A stretch of 64,000 nt of DNA from contig NZ_JACFXY010000001.1 in assembly GCF_014946725.1 (NCBI RefSeq), forward strand, positions 620,001 to 684,000. Direction: 5' to 3'. Source of the DNA: Mixta mediterraneensis (GTDB lineage: Bacteria; Pseudomonadota; Gammaproteobacteria; Enterobacterales; Enterobacteriaceae). The first letter of the stretch is position 1. Each line of letters opens with the position of its first letter. Below the pieces are notes generated by a model. That model was not told the origin of the DNA, did no database searches, and worked only from the letters and a program-made list of their open reading frames with translations. The position numbers and the translations under genes are program-made. This document shows positions 22,273-34,521 of this stretch, in pieces.

Positions 22273-23133
22273 GTGCTGATCATTGAAACGCTGCCGCTGC
22301 TGCGTCGTGAAGTTCGTCGCTGGCGTCAGGAAGGCAAACGTATTGCACTAGTACCGACCATGGGCAATCTGCACGAAGGACATCTCAGACTGGTCGATGA
22401 AGCGCGCGAGCGTGGCGACATCGTGATTGTGTCGATCTTCGTTAACCCGATGCAGTTTGATCGTGCCGACGATTTAGCGCGTTATCCACGCACCCTGCAG
22501 GAAGATTGCGAGAAGCTGAACCGGCGTGGTGTTGACGTTGTATTCGCGCCTTCACCGGTAGAAGTGTACCCGCAGGGTTTGAAAAATCAGACCTTCGTTG
22601 AGGTGCCGGTACTCTCCTCTCTACTGGAAGGCGCCAGCCGCCCCGGCCATTTTCGCGGCGTCGCCACTATCGTGAGCAAACTGTTTAACCTGGTGCAGCC
22701 GGACATCGCGTGCTTTGGCGAGAAGGACTTTCAGCAATTAGCCGTTATCCGCAAAATGGTTACGGATATGGGCTTCGATATTGAAATTGTTGGCGTGCCC
22801 ACCATGCGTGCCAAAGATGGCCTGGCGCTGAGCTCGCGCAACGGTTATCTCACCGCCGATGAACGCAAGCTAGCGCCTGCTGTCAGCCAGGTTATGAACG
22901 AGATGGCAAAGCGACTGGCAAATGGCGAGCGCCACGTTGATGAAATTATTGACGCCGCGAACCAGTCGCTGCTGGAAAAAGGTTTGCGCCCCGACGGGCT
23001 GGCCATTTGCGACGCCGACACATTGCAACCGCTTACCGTTGACAGCGACAGCCAGTGCGCGGTAGTATTAATGGCTGCGTGGCTTGGCAATGCGCGCTTA
23101 ATCGATAACAAACAGGTTGATCTCACCCAGTAA
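22273..23133 (+). CDS. panC: Pantothenate synthetase
   Basis: ATP-dependent ligase joining pantoate and beta-alanine. The start is a GTG at 22273, 8 bases after an AGGAG, encoding (M)[13 protein letters not shown] as in E. coli; 286 residues (E. coli 283, with a few extra C-terminal residues here). [11 protein letters not shown] carries the HIGH-like motif and LSSRNGYL the KMSKS-like motif of this class I-like fold. Confidence 0.96.
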   Translation: MLIIETLPLLRREVRRWRQEGKRIALVPTMGNLHEGHLRLVDEARERGDIVIVSIFVNPMQFDRADDLARYPRTLQEDCEKLNRRGVDVVFAPSPVEVYPQGLKNQTFVEVPVLSSLLEGASRPGHFRGVATIVSKLFNLVQPDIACFGEKDFQQLAVIRKMVTDMGFDIEIVGVPTMRAKDGLALSSRNGYLTADERKLAPAVSQVMNEMAKRLANGERHVDEIIDAANQSLLEKGLRPDGLAICDADTLQPLTVDSDSQCAVVLMAAWLGNARLIDNKQVDLTQ

Positions 23134-23172
23134 ACGGCTGTAGCGGGGAGACAGACATAAAAGGTTTTGGCT

Positions 23173-23553
23173 ATGATTCGTACCGTTCTACAAGGTAAGC
23201 TACATCGCGTGAAAGTAACGCAAGCAGACCTGAATTATGAAGGTTCCTGCGCCATCGATCAGGATTTTCTTGATGCTTCGGGCATCCTGCAATACGAAGC
23301 CATTGATATTTACAACGTGACCAATGGCCAGCGTTTTTCCACCTACGCCATCGCCGCCGAGCGCGGCTCGAAAATTATTTCGGTAAATGGTGCCGCAGCG
23401 CGGTGTGCCTGCGAAGGTGATATTCTGATTATCTGTTCTTATGTACAGGTTGAAGATGCTGAAGCGCGCCAGTGGCAGCCTAAAGTGGCTTATTTTGACG
23501 ATAATAATCACATGAAGCGTCTGGCAAAAGCGCTGCCGGTACAGGTAGCCTGA
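23173..23553 (+). CDS. panD: Aspartate 1-decarboxylase proenzyme
   Basis: Pyruvoyl enzyme producing beta-alanine from aspartate for PanC. The ATG at 23173 gives 126 residues (E. coli 126); a TTG two codons upstream is in frame but not needed. Self-cleavage is expected at Gly24-Ser25 in YEGSCAID, and Tyr58 lies in [12 protein letters not shown]. It ends before a strong bidirectional terminator. Confidence 0.97.
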   Translation: MIRTVLQGKLHRVKVTQADLNYEGSCAIDQDFLDASGILQYEAIDIYNVTNGQRFSTYAIAAERGSKIISVNGAAARCACEGDILIICSYVQVEDAEARQWQPKVAYFDDNNHMKRLAKALPVQVA

Positions 23554-23565
23554 TTCGCTTTACAT

Positions 23566-23604
23566 AAAAAACATCCTGCATTAACGCTTGCAGGATGTTT
23601 TTCT
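23566..23604. terminator. Bidirectional terminator between panD and the acyltransferase gene
   Basis: Ten-base perfect stem ACATCCTGCA / TGCAGGATGT with an eight-base loop, A-run on the left and T-run on the right. It lies between the convergent panD and the leftward acyltransferase gene and can serve both. Confidence 0.9.
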
Positions 23605-23607
23605 TTT

Positions 23608-24621
23608 TTAAACCGCTTTTTCCTGAAGAGGCTTCGCGCTCTTTTTCAGCGTAAATAAGAAATTCAACCAGCCACGACTACGCATCAGACAAATCGTCCA
23701 GGGCAGTGCCAGCGCGGCTAAGAAGGCTGCGATGAATTTTATATCATTCATCCACGGGGAAGCGCTTTCAAATTTAACCAACTTACTAAATACCTGTATT
23801 GCCAGGTAATGTGACAGATAGAACACAATGGAATGCGTGCCAATATAATAGACAATACGGGATGACAGATGCGCAGCAATCCAGACAAAAAATGGCACGG
23901 ATAATAACGCTAACGGAGAGAGGAATGCCTCCGGCGCCCCCTGCACGATAAAAAGATTAAGACATGACAGCAGAGCGAAACTGGCTAATGAAAGACCGAT
24001 TACCGATGTTTTCTTAACCCGCTCAGCCAAATCAATCTGTTTCCTGACGACGTAATCTCCCAGATAGAAGAACACGAACAAATAGAAAGATTTATTAATA
24101 TGACTGTTATCAAAGCTGGCAAATATGCTGTCTGGCTTAATGGCTGGCAGCGCCCAGCTGGCAAACATACAGACAAGGAAAACAACGTAAAAAGGTAACT
24201 TACGCGCCACTAAAATCATTAAAAAGAAGATAAAAAGTGAATGTAAGAACCAGGTCATATCGCCACCACCAGTAAGGTGGGAGAGAATGATGTTTAATGG
24301 CGACTGAGGCGTGTTAGCCATTGAGCTAAACACAATTTTTAGCCCACCATAAATAGCGACCCACACAATAAAGGGATAAAGGATACTTTTAATTTTATTA
24401 TTAATGAACGGCCCTAATCCTTTCTTTAAGCCGACATCAACAAACAGCCCCGATACAAAGAACATAAGTCCTAAACGTACCGGCGCTAACATTTCATTCA
24501 TCGTGTTACTTATCAGCGTGAAATGCCCAGCATTATTGTGTACTGCAATAGTGCTGTGTAAAAAAATGATCGCAAGGATACTTAATCCCCGCAGATTATC
24601 TACCCACGTAATACGATTCAT
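23608..24621 (-). CDS. Acyltransferase family 3 membrane protein
   Basis: Multi-pass membrane protein of 337 residues of the acyltransferase-3 type (OafA/WecH/fucose O-acetylase-like), which move acyl groups onto surface sugars. The start MNRITWVDNLRGLSILAIIFLHS contains the expected Arg and the catalytic-type His of the first helix; about ten hydrophobic segments follow and the C-terminus is basic. The substrate cannot be read from sequence. The DNA is visibly more A+T-rich than panD and it borders an IS1 copy, so it is probably acquired. It occupies the place of yadE/yadD in E. coli. Confidence 0.82.
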   Translation of the reverse strand: MNRITWVDNLRGLSILAIIFLHSTIAVHNNAGHFTLISNTMNEMLAPVRLGLMFFVSGLFVDVGLKKGLGPFINNKIKSILYPFIVWVAIYGGLKIVFSSMANTPQSPLNIILSHLTGGGDMTWFLHSLFIFFLMILVARKLPFYVVFLVCMFASWALPAIKPDSIFASFDNSHINKSFYLFVFFYLGDYVVRKQIDLAERVKKTSVIGLSLASFALLSCLNLFIVQGAPEAFLSPLALLSVPFFVWIAAHLSSRIVYYIGTHSIVFYLSHYLAIQVFSKLVKFESASPWMNDIKFIAAFLAALALPWTICLMRSRGWLNFLFTLKKSAKPLQEKAV

Positions 24622-25061
24622 GGTTTCCCCTGCTCTTGATTAAAGCTGACGCTATTAACTGCGCCGTCAATTTTTGTTCAGTTTGTAAGCCATCCTGTCT
24701 CGTCCATGCGGGATGGTAAAGCGTGCCTACGGGCTAGTTTGATAAGTTAAAAACGGTGGTAATGACTCCAACTTACTGATAGTGTTTTATGTTCAGATAA
24801 TGTCCGATGACCTTGTCATGCAGCTCCACCGATTTTGAGAACGACAGTGACTTCCGTCCCAGCCTTGCCAGATGTTGTCTCAGATTCAGGTTATGTCGCT
24901 CAATGCGCTGAGTGTAACGCTTGCTGATAACGTGCAGCTTTCCCTTCAGGCGTGATTCATACAGCGGCCAGCCATCCGTCATCCATACCACGACCTCAAA
25001 GGCCGACAGCAGGCTCAGAAGACGCTCCAGTGTGGCCAGAGTGCGTTCACCGAAGACGTGT

Positions 25062-25113
25062 TGTCGCTACCGATGTAAAACTGGCCCACCTGCCGATGTA
25101 AATCTGACCCACC
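25062..25113 (+). repeat. IS21 left end with internal terminal repeats
   Basis: Two spaced copies of a GATGTAAA-CTG(G/A)CCCACC block follow the terminal TGT. The right end (26971-27023) carries the same blocks in inverted orientation. These are the expected transposase-binding repeats. Confidence 0.8.
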
Positions 25114-25146
25114 TAGGGTAAAAATGGCAGTTTTAAGGCACTGCCA

Positions 25147-26960
<1,814 letters not shown>

Positions 26961-26970
26961 TTCAAAGGGG

Positions 26971-27023
26971 GTGGGTCAGTTTTACTTTGGCAGGGTGGGT
27001 CAGAATTCGATCGGTATTGACAA
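26971..27023 (-). repeat. IS21 right end with internal terminal repeats
   Basis: Inverted counterpart of the left end: GGTGGGTCAG blocks at 26971 and about 26994 followed by the terminal ...TATTGACA. It defines the right boundary before the ACGTGT duplication. Confidence 0.8.
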
Positions 27024-27161
27024 CGTGTGCCACAACCGTCCTCCGTATCCTGTCATACGCGTAAAACAGCCAGCGCTGACGTGATTTAGCACCGACGTAG
27101 CCCCACTGTTCGTCCATTTCAGCGCAGACAATCACATCACTGCCCGGTTGTATGCGCGAGG

Positions 27162-27437
27162 TTACCGACTGCGGCCTGAGTTTTTTAAGTGACGTAAAAC
27201 CGTGTTGAGGCCAATGCCCATAATGCGTGCACTGGCGCGACATCCGACGCCATTCATGGCCATATCAATGATTGTCTGGTGCGTACCGGGCTGAGAGGCG
27301 GTGTAAGTGAACTGTAGTTGCCATGTTTTACGGCAATGAGAGCAGAGATAGCGCTGATGTCCGGCAGTGCTTTTGCCGTTACGCACCACGCCTTCAGTAG
27401 CGGAGCAGGAAGGACATCTGATGGAAATGGAAGCCAC
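27162..27437 (-). CDS. insA: IS1 regulatory/DNA-binding protein InsA
   Basis: 91-residue InsA, complete. It starts [21 protein letters not shown] and has the zinc-finger cysteines (CPSC ... CSHC) and a helix-turn-helix in [22 protein letters not shown]. In IS1 it binds the ends and represses transposition, and it is fused to InsB' by frameshifting. Here only the InsA half of that fusion remains possible. Confidence 0.92.
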   Translation of the reverse strand: MASISIRCPSCSATEGVVRNGKSTAGHQRYLCSHCRKTWQLQFTYTASQPGTHQTIIDMAMNGVGCRASARIMGIGLNTVLRHLKNSGRSR

Positions 27438-27733
27438 GCAAGCACCTCAAAATCACCATCATACACTAAATCAGTAAGTTGGGAGCATTACCAAAAACGG
27501 TTAGACAATAAGATAACGGCTTATAAAAATCTTAAAATTAGCAAAAACAAGGTGATAGGGTGCAAATATAAATAAATTTAGGAGAAATGCCATATTGAGA
27601 TAAATGGCGGGAAGAGATAGGGGCTGCTTTAAATAAGCCTGCAAAAAGGCAAAGGGTAATAATATTAAAAAATGGCCTGCCTGTTTCATTCAGCCAGCCT
27701 AAATAGGAATTATCTTGTTAATTAAAATAATAG

Positions 27734-27767
27734 TATTAAAAACGCAGCCGACGCTGCGTTTTTAATA
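27734..27767. terminator. Long perfect hairpin terminator downstream of yadH
   Basis: Fifteen-base perfect arms TATTAAAAACGCAGC / GCTGCGTTTTTAATA around a CGAC loop, with A- and T-runs inside the arms. It lies 10 bp beyond the yadH stop and can terminate in either direction. The 230 bp between IS1 and this hairpin are A+T-rich with no supportable gene. Confidence 0.9.
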
Positions 27768-27777
27768 CACAGGACGG

Positions 27778-28548
27778 CTAAGTACGTAAGCCGCGTCCGC
27801 GCTGAATCAAGGTATATGCCAGCATATAAAACACCACGATAAACGCGATCAGTACCGACATGGTAAACACCAACGGTACGTCATTGATGCCGAGGAAACC
27901 GTAACGGAAACCGCTGATCATATAGACCACCGGATTCAGCTTTGACACCATTTGCCAAAACGGCGGCAGCAGCGTCAGCGAATAGAATACGCCGCCGAGG
28001 TAGGTCAACGGGGTGAGCACAAAGGTCGGGATCAGGCTGATGTCGTCAAAGGTGCGGGCAAAGACAGCATTCAGCAGGCCAGCCAGTGAGAACAGAATCG
28101 CTGTCAGTAAGAGCGTTACGGCCACCATCGTCCAGGAATGAACGTGAAACGGCACAAAAAATAACGAGATTGCCGTCACTAAAATGCCAACGCACACGCC
28201 ACGCGCCACGCCGCCCCCAACGTATCCGGCAATAATAATGTGAGTGGGCACCGGCGCGACCAGCAACTCTTCTATGTTACGCTGAAACTTGGCGCTAAAG
28301 AAAGAGGAAGCCACGTTAGCATAAGCATTCGTGATCACGGCCATCATGATTAACCCCGGCACGATAAATTGCACATAGCTGAAGCCATGCATATCACCAA
28401 TACGTGAGCCAATCAGGTTGCCGAAGATAATAAAGTAAAGCGTCATCGTGATCACTGGCGGTACCAGCGTCTGGATCCAGATACGGGCAAAACGGTTAAT
28501 TTCCTTGCTCCAGATGCTTTTCAGCGCCACCCAGTACAAATGTGTCAT
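27778..28548 (-). CDS. yadH: ABC-2 type transporter permease YadH
   Basis: 256-residue inner-membrane permease with six hydrophobic segments, ABC-2 superfamily; presumed exporter with YadG, substrate unknown. Conserved segments include SLAGLLNAVFARTFDDISLIPTF and GGVFYSLTLLPPFW. The ATG overlaps the yadG stop by four bases, so the pair is translationally coupled. Confidence 0.93.
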   Translation of the reverse strand: MTHLYWVALKSIWSKEINRFARIWIQTLVPPVITMTLYFIIFGNLIGSRIGDMHGFSYVQFIVPGLIMMAVITNAYANVASSFFSAKFQRNIEELLVAPVPTHIIIAGYVGGGVARGVCVGILVTAISLFFVPFHVHSWTMVAVTLLLTAILFSLAGLLNAVFARTFDDISLIPTFVLTPLTYLGGVFYSLTLLPPFWQMVSKLNPVVYMISGFRYGFLGINDVPLVFTMSVLIAFIVVFYMLAYTLIQRGRGLRT

Positions 28549-29471
28549 GCTTTTGCTCCTGTTTTTCCCTGCACCAGGTCAACAAATAATTCTTCCAGAC
28601 GGTTGGCTTTGTTACGCATACTCAGCACCTGCACACCCTGCGCGCTGAGCTGACTGAATACACTGTTTAAGCCCTGCTCACGCATCACTTCTACTTCCAG
28701 CGTTGAGGTATCGACCAGACGATACTGAAAACCCTCCAGCGCAGGCAGCGGACTCCGCGGCGCTAAATCGAGAATAAAGGTTTCAGATTTCAGTTTGGAC
28801 AGCAGTCCTTTCATCGAGGTATTTTCCACCAGCTCACCGCTCTGAATAATACCGATGTTACGACACAACATTTCGGCTTCTTCCAGATAGTGCGTTGTCA
28901 GAATAATCGTCGTGCCTTTGGCGTTAAGATCTTTGAGAAATACCCACATCGAACGGCGTAATTCGATGTCCACACCGGCCGTGGGTTCGTCAAGGATCAG
29001 CAGTTTGGGTTCATGCATTAGCGCACGCGCAATCATCAAACGCCGCTTCATGCCGCCAGAAAGCATCCGCGCGCGTTCATTACGTTTTCCCCATAAATCG
29101 AGCTGTTGCAGATACTTTTTAGCGCGTTCATTCGCTTCCCGACGCTCGACGCCATAATAACCCGCCTGGTTCACCACAATCTGCATCACGGTTTCAAACG
29201 GATTAAAGTTGAACTCCTGCGGCACCAGTCCGAGCTGGCGTTTGGCATTGACCATATCTTTTTCCAGGTCGTAGCCAAATACCCGCACGCTGCCGTCGGA
29301 TTTATTCACCAGCGAGCTGATAATGCCGATAGTAGTAGATTTACCGGCACCGTTCGGTCCCAGAAGCGCATAAAAATCGCCGGCCTCAACGTTAAGATCA
29401 ATCCCCTTCAACGCCTGCACGCCGCCGGGATAGGTCTTGGTCAGCCGGGAAAGTTCCAGTGCATAAGTCAT
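28545..29471 (-). CDS. yadG: ABC transporter ATP-binding protein YadG
   Basis: 308-residue ATPase (E. coli 308) of the ABC-2 exporter group. Walker [10 protein letters not shown] (about 38-46), Q-loop in [12 protein letters not shown], signature LSGGMKRRL, Walker [13 protein letters not shown] and switch His in TTHYLEEAE are intact. It is divergent from can, with about 108 bp between the start codons. Confidence 0.95.
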   Translation of the reverse strand: MTYALELSRLTKTYPGGVQALKGIDLNVEAGDFYALLGPNGAGKSTTIGIISSLVNKSDGSVRVFGYDLEKDMVNAKRQLGLVPQEFNFNPFETVMQIVVNQAGYYGVERREANERAKKYLQQLDLWGKRNERARMLSGGMKRRLMIARALMHEPKLLILDEPTAGVDIELRRSMWVFLKDLNAKGTTIILTTHYLEEAEMLCRNIGIIQSGELVENTSMKGLLSKLKSETFILDLAPRSPLPALEGFQYRLVDTSTLEVEVMREQGLNSVFSQLSAQGVQVLSMRNKANRLEELFVDLVQGKTGAKA

Positions 29472-29579
29472 TACGAATCCATACCCTGTTTTGATGGCAA
29501 TTTAATGCCGTTTGAAATAGCTAAGCCTTCGCCTATAGTACGTCCACGCACAATGCGCAGTAACAGGTCGCTCAACGTC

Positions 29580-30242
29580 ATGACAGATATCGATACCCTG
29601 ATCAGTAATAATCACCAATGGTCTGCATTACTGGTCAAAGAAGATCCCGGCTTTTTTGAGCGGCTCGCCCAGGCACAAAAACCCCGCTTCCTGTGGATTG
29701 GCTGTTCAGACAGCCGCGTCCCCGCTGAGCGCCTCACCGGGCTTGAACCTGGCGAGCTGTTTGTGCATCGCAACGTGGCAAACCTGGTGGTACACACCGA
29801 TCTGAATTGCCTTTCCGTCGTGCAATATGCCGTCGAAGTGCTGGAAGTTGAGCACATCATCGTATGTGGCCATTACGGTTGCGGTGGCGTACAAGCGGCG
29901 ATGGACAACCCGGAGTTGGGTTTGATCAACAACTGGCTGCTGCATATCCGCGATCTCTGGTACAAGCATAGCGTGTTGTTAGGGGAACTCCCGCCGGATA
30001 AGCGTCTCGATAAACTGTGCGAAATCAACGTTATTGAGCAAGTTTATAATCTCGGCCACTCTACCATTCTGCAATCAGCATGGAAACGCGGTAAAAATGT
30101 TTCGCTACACGGTTGGGTGTATGGTATTCAGGACGGCTGCCTGCGTAACCTCAACGTCACCGCCAACAGCCGGGAGATCCTGGAGCAGCGTTATCGCCAC
30201 GGCATTGCCAGACTGCTGGTCAACACTGACAGTCCAGCTTAA
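29580..30242 (+). CDS. can: Beta-class carbonic anhydrase
   Basis: Interconverts CO2 and bicarbonate for carboxylation reactions. The ATG at 29580 gives 220 residues, the E. coli Can length; the same frame is open far upstream through yadG DNA, which is an artefact. Zinc ligands Cys42 and Asp44 lie in [12 protein letters not shown], and the His and Cys of VCGHYGCGG complete the site. Confidence 0.96.
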   Translation: MTDIDTLISNNHQWSALLVKEDPGFFERLAQAQKPRFLWIGCSDSRVPAERLTGLEPGELFVHRNVANLVVHTDLNCLSVVQYAVEVLEVEHIIVCGHYGCGGVQAAMDNPELGLINNWLLHIRDLWYKHSVLLGELPPDKRLDKLCEINVIEQVYNLGHSTILQSAWKRGKNVSLHGWVYGIQDGCLRNLNVTANSREILEQRYRHGIARLLVNTDSPA

Positions 30243-30300
30243 AGCGCCAGACAGCCTACACTAAGCAAGCTGCCTCAGCCCTGGAAGAATGTGCGGTGGG

Positions 30301-30837
30301 TTATGCTTCGAGTGGAACCACTTTGCCAATGTAAGGCAGATGACGGTAGTGCTGCGCATAGTCAATGCCGAAGCCAACCACGAACTCATCCGGAATGGCA
30401 AAGCCAACATATTCGACATTCACTTCCACTTCACGGCGTTCTGGTTTATCCAGCAGGGTACAAATCGCCAGCGATTTAGGCTGGCGTAGTTGCAGGATCT
30501 CCCGCACTTTGCTCAGCGTGTTACCCGAGTCGATGATGTCTTCCACAATCAACACATCTTTACCGCGAATATCTTCATCCAGATCTTTAAGGATTTTTAC
30601 GTCACGGGTGCTGGACATGCCGCTGCCATAACTGGACGCAGTCATAAAATCAACTTCGTGTGGCACATCGATTTCACGGCACAGATCGGCCATAAACATA
30701 AACGAGCCGCGCAGCAGCCCGACTAATACCATATCACTGCCGCTGTCGCGGTAATGTTCAGTAATTTCTTTGCCCAGTTCGGCGATGCGCGCGGCAATTG
30801 CCTGCTTAGGGATCATCACTTCAACAGTGTGTTTCAT
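30301..30837 (-). CDS. hpt: Hypoxanthine phosphoribosyltransferase
   Basis: Purine salvage enzyme making IMP from hypoxanthine and PRPP. 178 residues, as in E. coli. The PRPP-binding motif [14 protein letters not shown] and the flexible-loop region SSYGSGM are present. It is divergent from the PLP enzyme gene, and a PurR-like box lies 75 bp upstream of its ATG. In E. coli gcd is the divergent neighbour; gcd is missing here. Confidence 0.96.
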   Translation of the reverse strand: MKHTVEVMIPKQAIAARIAELGKEITEHYRDSGSDMVLVGLLRGSFMFMADLCREIDVPHEVDFMTASSYGSGMSSTRDVKILKDLDEDIRGKDVLIVEDIIDSGNTLSKVREILQLRQPKSLAICTLLDKPERREVEVNVEYVGFAIPDEFVVGFGIDYAQHYRHLPYIGKVVPLEA

Positions 30838-30911
30838 TGCGTTCAGCCTGGTTACGTCAGAAAGCCACGCAGTCTACCATAGTCGAAACGGCCACTGCTG
30901 CCGTGCGCTAA

Positions 30912-30927
30912 AGGCAAACGTTATCGT
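30912..30927. promoter_or_regulatory. Candidate PurR operator between hpt and the PLP enzyme gene
   Basis: AGGCAAACGTTATCGT matches the 16-bp PurR consensus ACGCAAACGTTTTCGT at 14 positions, including the central CAAACGTT. It lies 75 bp upstream of hpt and 76 bp upstream of the divergent gene, so it could control either. This is a prediction from sequence only. Confidence 0.5.
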
Positions 30928-31002
30928 GGCGAAAAATGTCACCGTGGCGTTAACTGTATGTACAGCATGCTGCTCGTTAACCCACGGTTAGCCGGAGATT
31001 TC

Positions 31003-32286
31003 ATGGCTTCTTCATCCAGTAAAAAAACGCATATCGGTGCGCGCCCACTCCACCCGGAAACGCAAATGCTTAATTACGGCTTTGATCCGCGTCTGCCGGA
31101 AGGAGCCGTCAAACCGCCCGTATTCCTGACGTCCACCTTTGTGTTTAACAGCGCGGAAGAGGGACGAGATTTTTTTGATTACGTCTCAGGGCGACGTGAA
31201 CCCCCGACAGGCAAAAGCGGGGGACTGGTGTATTCCCGCTTCAATCATCCCAACAGTGAAATTGTTGAAGATCGACTGGCCATTTATGAACAGGCAGAAA
31301 GCTGCGCGTTGTTTGCTTCCGGCATGGCGGCAATTTCGACCACGCTGCTAACCTTCTCCCGCCCCGGCGACGTGATTTTGCATTCGCAACCGCTGTACAG
31401 CGGCACTGAAACTTTACTGAGTAAGACGCTGCATAATCTGGCTATTCAGGCCGTCGGTTTTAGCGATGGCAATGATGAAACTAAAGTACGTGATGCCGCG
31501 CAACGGGCGATGGCGCAAGGGCGAGTCGCGATAATCCTGGTTGAAACCCCGGCTAATCCTACGAACAGCCTGGTGAATATTGCGCTGATGGCACGTGTTG
31601 CCGATGAGATCGAGCAGCAGCAAGGCTCGCGTCCCCTTGTCGCCTGTGACAATACGCTGCTTGGCCCGCTGTTTCAGCATCCTTTAACGCTGGGCGCTGA
31701 TTTGTCGCTTTATTCGCTGACTAAATACGTTGGTGGGCATTCAGACTTAATTGCCGGTGCGGTGATGGGCAACAAAACGTTAATGGCCAGCATTCGTGCG
31801 CTACGCAGCGCCATCGGTACCCAGCTCGATCCGCACTCCAGCTGGATGATCGGCCGCTCGCTGGAGACCTTGTCGCTGCGTATGGAGAAAGCCTGGCATA
31901 ACGCTGAAAAGGTGGCGGCGTTTTTACGCGATCACCCGAAAGTGACAAAACTGTATTGGCTACCGTTTCTGGATGAAAAAAGTGCGGAGGGCAAAACTTA
32001 TCGTGAACAATGTCGCGGCGCAGGTTCAACCTTCTCGTTTGATATTGCCGGGGGCCAACCCGTTGCGTTTCGTTTCCTTAACGGATTAGCGCTGTTTAAA
32101 CAAGCCGTTAGCCTCGGCGGCACCGAATCGCTGGCCAGCCATCCCGGCAGCACCACCCATTCCGGGGTGCCGGAAGCGGTGCGTCAGCGCATTGGCATCA
32201 CTGACGCGACGGTGCGCTTGTCGATCGGCATTGAAAATGCCGGTGATTTGATTGAGGACATCAGGCTGGCGCTTGAGAATGCCTGA
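31003..32286 (+). CDS. Cystathionine gamma-synthase/methionine gamma-lyase family PLP enzyme
   Basis: 427-residue member of the Cys/Met-metabolism PLP family (aspartate aminotransferase fold). The ATG at 31003 follows GGAGATTTC; an ATG at 30958 is further upstream without such a site. Seen: [30 protein letters not shown] for phosphate binding, ACDNTLLGP with the cofactor Asp, and the Schiff-base Lys in [16 protein letters not shown]. The C-terminal [20 protein letters not shown] is typical. The exact reaction (synthase, gamma-lyase or beta-lyase) cannot be told from sequence. It is convergent with cueO, with 2 bp between the stop codons. Confidence 0.85.
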   Translation: MASSSSKKTHIGARPLHPETQMLNYGFDPRLPEGAVKPPVFLTSTFVFNSAEEGRDFFDYVSGRREPPTGKSGGLVYSRFNHPNSEIVEDRLAIYEQAESCALFASGMAAISTTLLTFSRPGDVILHSQPLYSGTETLLSKTLHNLAIQAVGFSDGNDETKVRDAAQRAMAQGRVAIILVETPANPTNSLVNIALMARVADEIEQQQGSRPLVACDNTLLGPLFQHPLTLGADLSLYSLTKYVGGHSDLIAGAVMGNKTLMASIRALRSAIGTQLDPHSSWMIGRSLETLSLRMEKAWHNAEKVAAFLRDHPKVTKLYWLPFLDEKSAEGKTYREQCRGAGSTFSFDIAGGQPVAFRFLNGLALFKQAVSLGGTESLASHPGSTTHSGVPEAVRQRIGITDATVRLSIGIENAGDLIEDIRLALENA

Positions 32287-32288
32287 CG

Positions 32289-33884
32289 TCAGGTTACGGT
32301 AAAACCCAGCATCATGCCGGTATCTTCATGTTCCAGCAGATGACAGTGCGCCATGTAAGCCTGTTCAGCGTTAGCAACATAATTAAAACGCACCAGCACC
32401 TCACTGCGCCAGCCGTCGACATTTACCATATCTTTCCAGCCCTGACGATGCGGCGCAGGCGGCTTGCCGTTCTCAGACAGAATGCGAAACTGCGTACCGT
32501 GGATATGGAAAGGATGCAGCATACTGTCGCCTTCGCCAGAAATAGTCCACTTCTCTACTGCGCCCAGCGCCACGTTAAACATCGGCTTGTTCATGTTAAA
32601 CGCTTCGCCGTTAATTTTATTGCCGTTATGGAAGTCATAACCGGCGGCCGGTTTTGCCATGTCGTGCGCGCTGTGATCCATGGCGTGCTCCCCTGCAGCC
32701 ATCTTTATGTTGTGATCGCCGTGGGTCATGTTCATCCCATGCTGACCTTTGCCCATCGCTTTCTCGCCATAACGCTGCATCAGCGCCTGCATGCCTTGCT
32801 GATCGAGTTGCGGATCCATCATCAGTTGCAGCCAGCGCGTATTCAAATCCTGGGTGTTCGGTAGGGCTGGCAAGGAGGCCAACGCATCCGGCAGCGTGGC
32901 ACTGGCCATCACCCGCAATGGCAGGATATGCACCAGCGGCAGCGGCTTCCCGAACGGTTCCAGCGTCATCCCTATTTGCTCAACAGGTAAAGTAACCATA
33001 TCGAAAGGTTTACCGTCTGAAGTTTCAACCATCACTTCAAAACGCTCACCTGGCAATAAAAGTAATGAGTCGATTTTTACCGGTTCGGACAATAAACCGC
33101 CATCGCTGGCAATCACATAGAGCGGACGCTGGTCACTGGTGGCAATATGCAACGAGCGGGCGTTGCAGCCGTTCAGCAAGCGTAAGCGTATCCAGCCGCG
33201 CGGCACTGCGTGTTGCGGATATTGCACGCCATTGGTCAACATCATGTCACCAAACCAGCCTACGGCAGCACGCATGACATCGAGCTGGTAATCGATGCGA
33301 TCGCCCTGCTTCGTCAGCAATTTATCCTGAAAAATCAGTGGAACATCATCGGCTCCCCATTGCGTGGGCAGACGCAGCTTGCCGGACTCCGCATCGTCTA
33401 ACAGCACCAGTCCCGCCAGCCCCTGCGCGACCTGATGGCCGGTTTTGCCATGCAGATGCGGATGATACCAGCAGGTCGCTGCCGGTTGATCCGGGGTAAA
33501 GGTGACCTGACGTGTCGCACCAGGTGCGATGCTGGCCTGCGGCCCGCCGTCCACCGCGCCTGGAATTTCCAGGCCATGCCAGTGCAGCGTTGTCGCTTCC
33601 CTGAGTCGGTTATGCAGGTTGACCGTTGCCGTCTTGCCACGTTGTAACATCAGTGCCGGCCCCAGCAGATTGCCGTTGTAGCCCCAGGTTGGTACCGCTT
33701 TGCCATTCCATTGTGTGCTTCCCTGCATTGCGGTGAGGTTATAATGCCCTCTGGCATCGGGTTCTAACAGAGAAGGAACCGGTAACAGCGGACGTTCAGC
33801 CGCCATCAACGAACGGCTCCAGAGCGGCAGCGCACCGGCCGCAGTGAGCGCAGCGGTAAGTTTGAGGAAGTGGCGACGTTGCAT
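32289..33884 (-). CDS. cueO: Multicopper oxidase CueO
   Basis: Periplasmic cuprous oxidase protecting against copper. The ATG at 33884, with AAGGA eight bases upstream, gives 531 residues beginning [22 protein letters not shown], a twin-arginine signal like E. coli CueO. Copper ligands: [24 protein letters not shown] and [14 protein letters not shown]. Before the third cupredoxin motif set lies a Met/His-rich stretch ([16 protein letters not shown] and onward) that in E. coli covers the T1 site and binds extra Cu(I). A CueR-type promoter precedes it. Confidence 0.96.
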   Translation of the reverse strand: MQRRHFLKLTAALTAAGALPLWSRSLMAAERPLLPVPSLLEPDARGHYNLTAMQGSTQWNGKAVPTWGYNGNLLGPALMLQRGKTATVNLHNRLREATTLHWHGLEIPGAVDGGPQASIAPGATRQVTFTPDQPAATCWYHPHLHGKTGHQVAQGLAGLVLLDDAESGKLRLPTQWGADDVPLIFQDKLLTKQGDRIDYQLDVMRAAVGWFGDMMLTNGVQYPQHAVPRGWIRLRLLNGCNARSLHIATSDQRPLYVIASDGGLLSEPVKIDSLLLLPGERFEVMVETSDGKPFDMVTLPVEQIGMTLEPFGKPLPLVHILPLRVMASATLPDALASLPALPNTQDLNTRWLQLMMDPQLDQQGMQALMQRYGEKAMGKGQHGMNMTHGDHNIKMAAGEHAMDHSAHDMAKPAAGYDFHNGNKINGEAFNMNKPMFNVALGAVEKWTISGEGDSMLHPFHIHGTQFRILSENGKPPAPHRQGWKDMVNVDGWRSEVLVRFNYVANAEQAYMAHCHLLEHEDTGMMLGFTVT

Positions 33885-33914
33885 GGTAATCATCCTTGTG
33901 ACAAGAGAGTGCAC

Positions 33915-33945
33915 AGCCTAAACCTTTACCTGATGGGAAGGTCAA
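33915..33945 (-). promoter_or_regulatory. CueR-type copper-responsive promoter of cueO
   Basis: On the minus strand TTGACC (-35, 33940-33945) and TAGGCT (-10, 33915-33920) are separated by 19 bp, the overlong spacer typical of MerR-family promoters. The spacer holds the dyad ACCTTCCC...GTAAAGGT, close to the known cueO operator with CCTTCC/GGAAGG arms. This supports activation by CueR and Cu(I). Confidence 0.85.
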
Positions 33946-34063
33946 GCTTTCGTACCAGAATCCCCTGAAAAAATGCAGCCATTCGTGGCGGCGGGTAAAT
34001 TAATCGAAAACCTGCTGGCAACTGTGCTAAAGTCAACAAGATTATCCCCTGAAGAGAATGACT

Positions 34064-34411
34064 ATGAAGAAAAGCATCAAGATCCTGCTGTTGTCAGGAC
34101 TCCTTGGCTTCTCCTCCACCAGCTTTGCCTTAAGTGAATCCGAAGCCGAAGATCTGGCCGATCTGACGGCGGTGTTCGTTTATCTAAAGAATGACTGCGG
34201 CTATCAGGATCTGCCGGATGCGCAAATTCGTAAAGCGCTGGTGTTTTTTGCTCAGCAAAACCGCTGGGATTTAAGCAACTACAGCAGCTACAACATGAAA
34301 GCGCTTGGCGAAGACAGCTATCGTGACTTAAGCGGTATTGCTATCACCAACGATAAAAAATGTAAGTCTCTGGCTCGTGACTCATTGAGCCTGCTTGCCT
34401 ACGTTAAATAA
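34064..34411 (+). CDS. yacC: YacC family periplasmic protein (PulS/OutS pilotin-like)
   Basis: Small exported protein of 115 residues, equal to E. coli YacC. A signal peptide ends at SFALSESEA; the mature part has Cys residues in NDCGYQ and KKCKSLA that can pair, and ends RDSLSLLAYVK. The family resembles pilotins of type II secretion, but no secretion genes are in the window and its role is unproven. I chose the ATG at 34064 over that at 34058 for spacing to GAAGAGA and for length. Confidence 0.88.
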   Translation: MKKSIKILLLSGLLGFSSTSFALSESEAEDLADLTAVFVYLKNDCGYQDLPDAQIRKALVFFAQQNRWDLSNYSSYNMKALGEDSYRDLSGIAITNDKKCKSLARDSLSLLAYVK

Positions 34412-34521
34412 CCCGCCGCATACCGCTCTCCTGCTGAACATTTGACCGTGCAACCACGGTCAGAGTTAGCTATGATGTGCCGCCCATTTTCATGGCGATG
34501 TCATTAAAGGAGAGCCCCACC

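Noticed and set aside
27501..27689. 62-codon hydrophobic minus-strand frame beside IS1
   Set aside because: It is A+T-driven, abuts the IS1 duplication, has no clear start signal and no recognisable family.
29106..29579. Long upstream extension of the can reading frame
   Set aside because: It runs antisense through yadG and has no carbonic-anhydrase-like sequence; the start at 29580 gives the exact family length.
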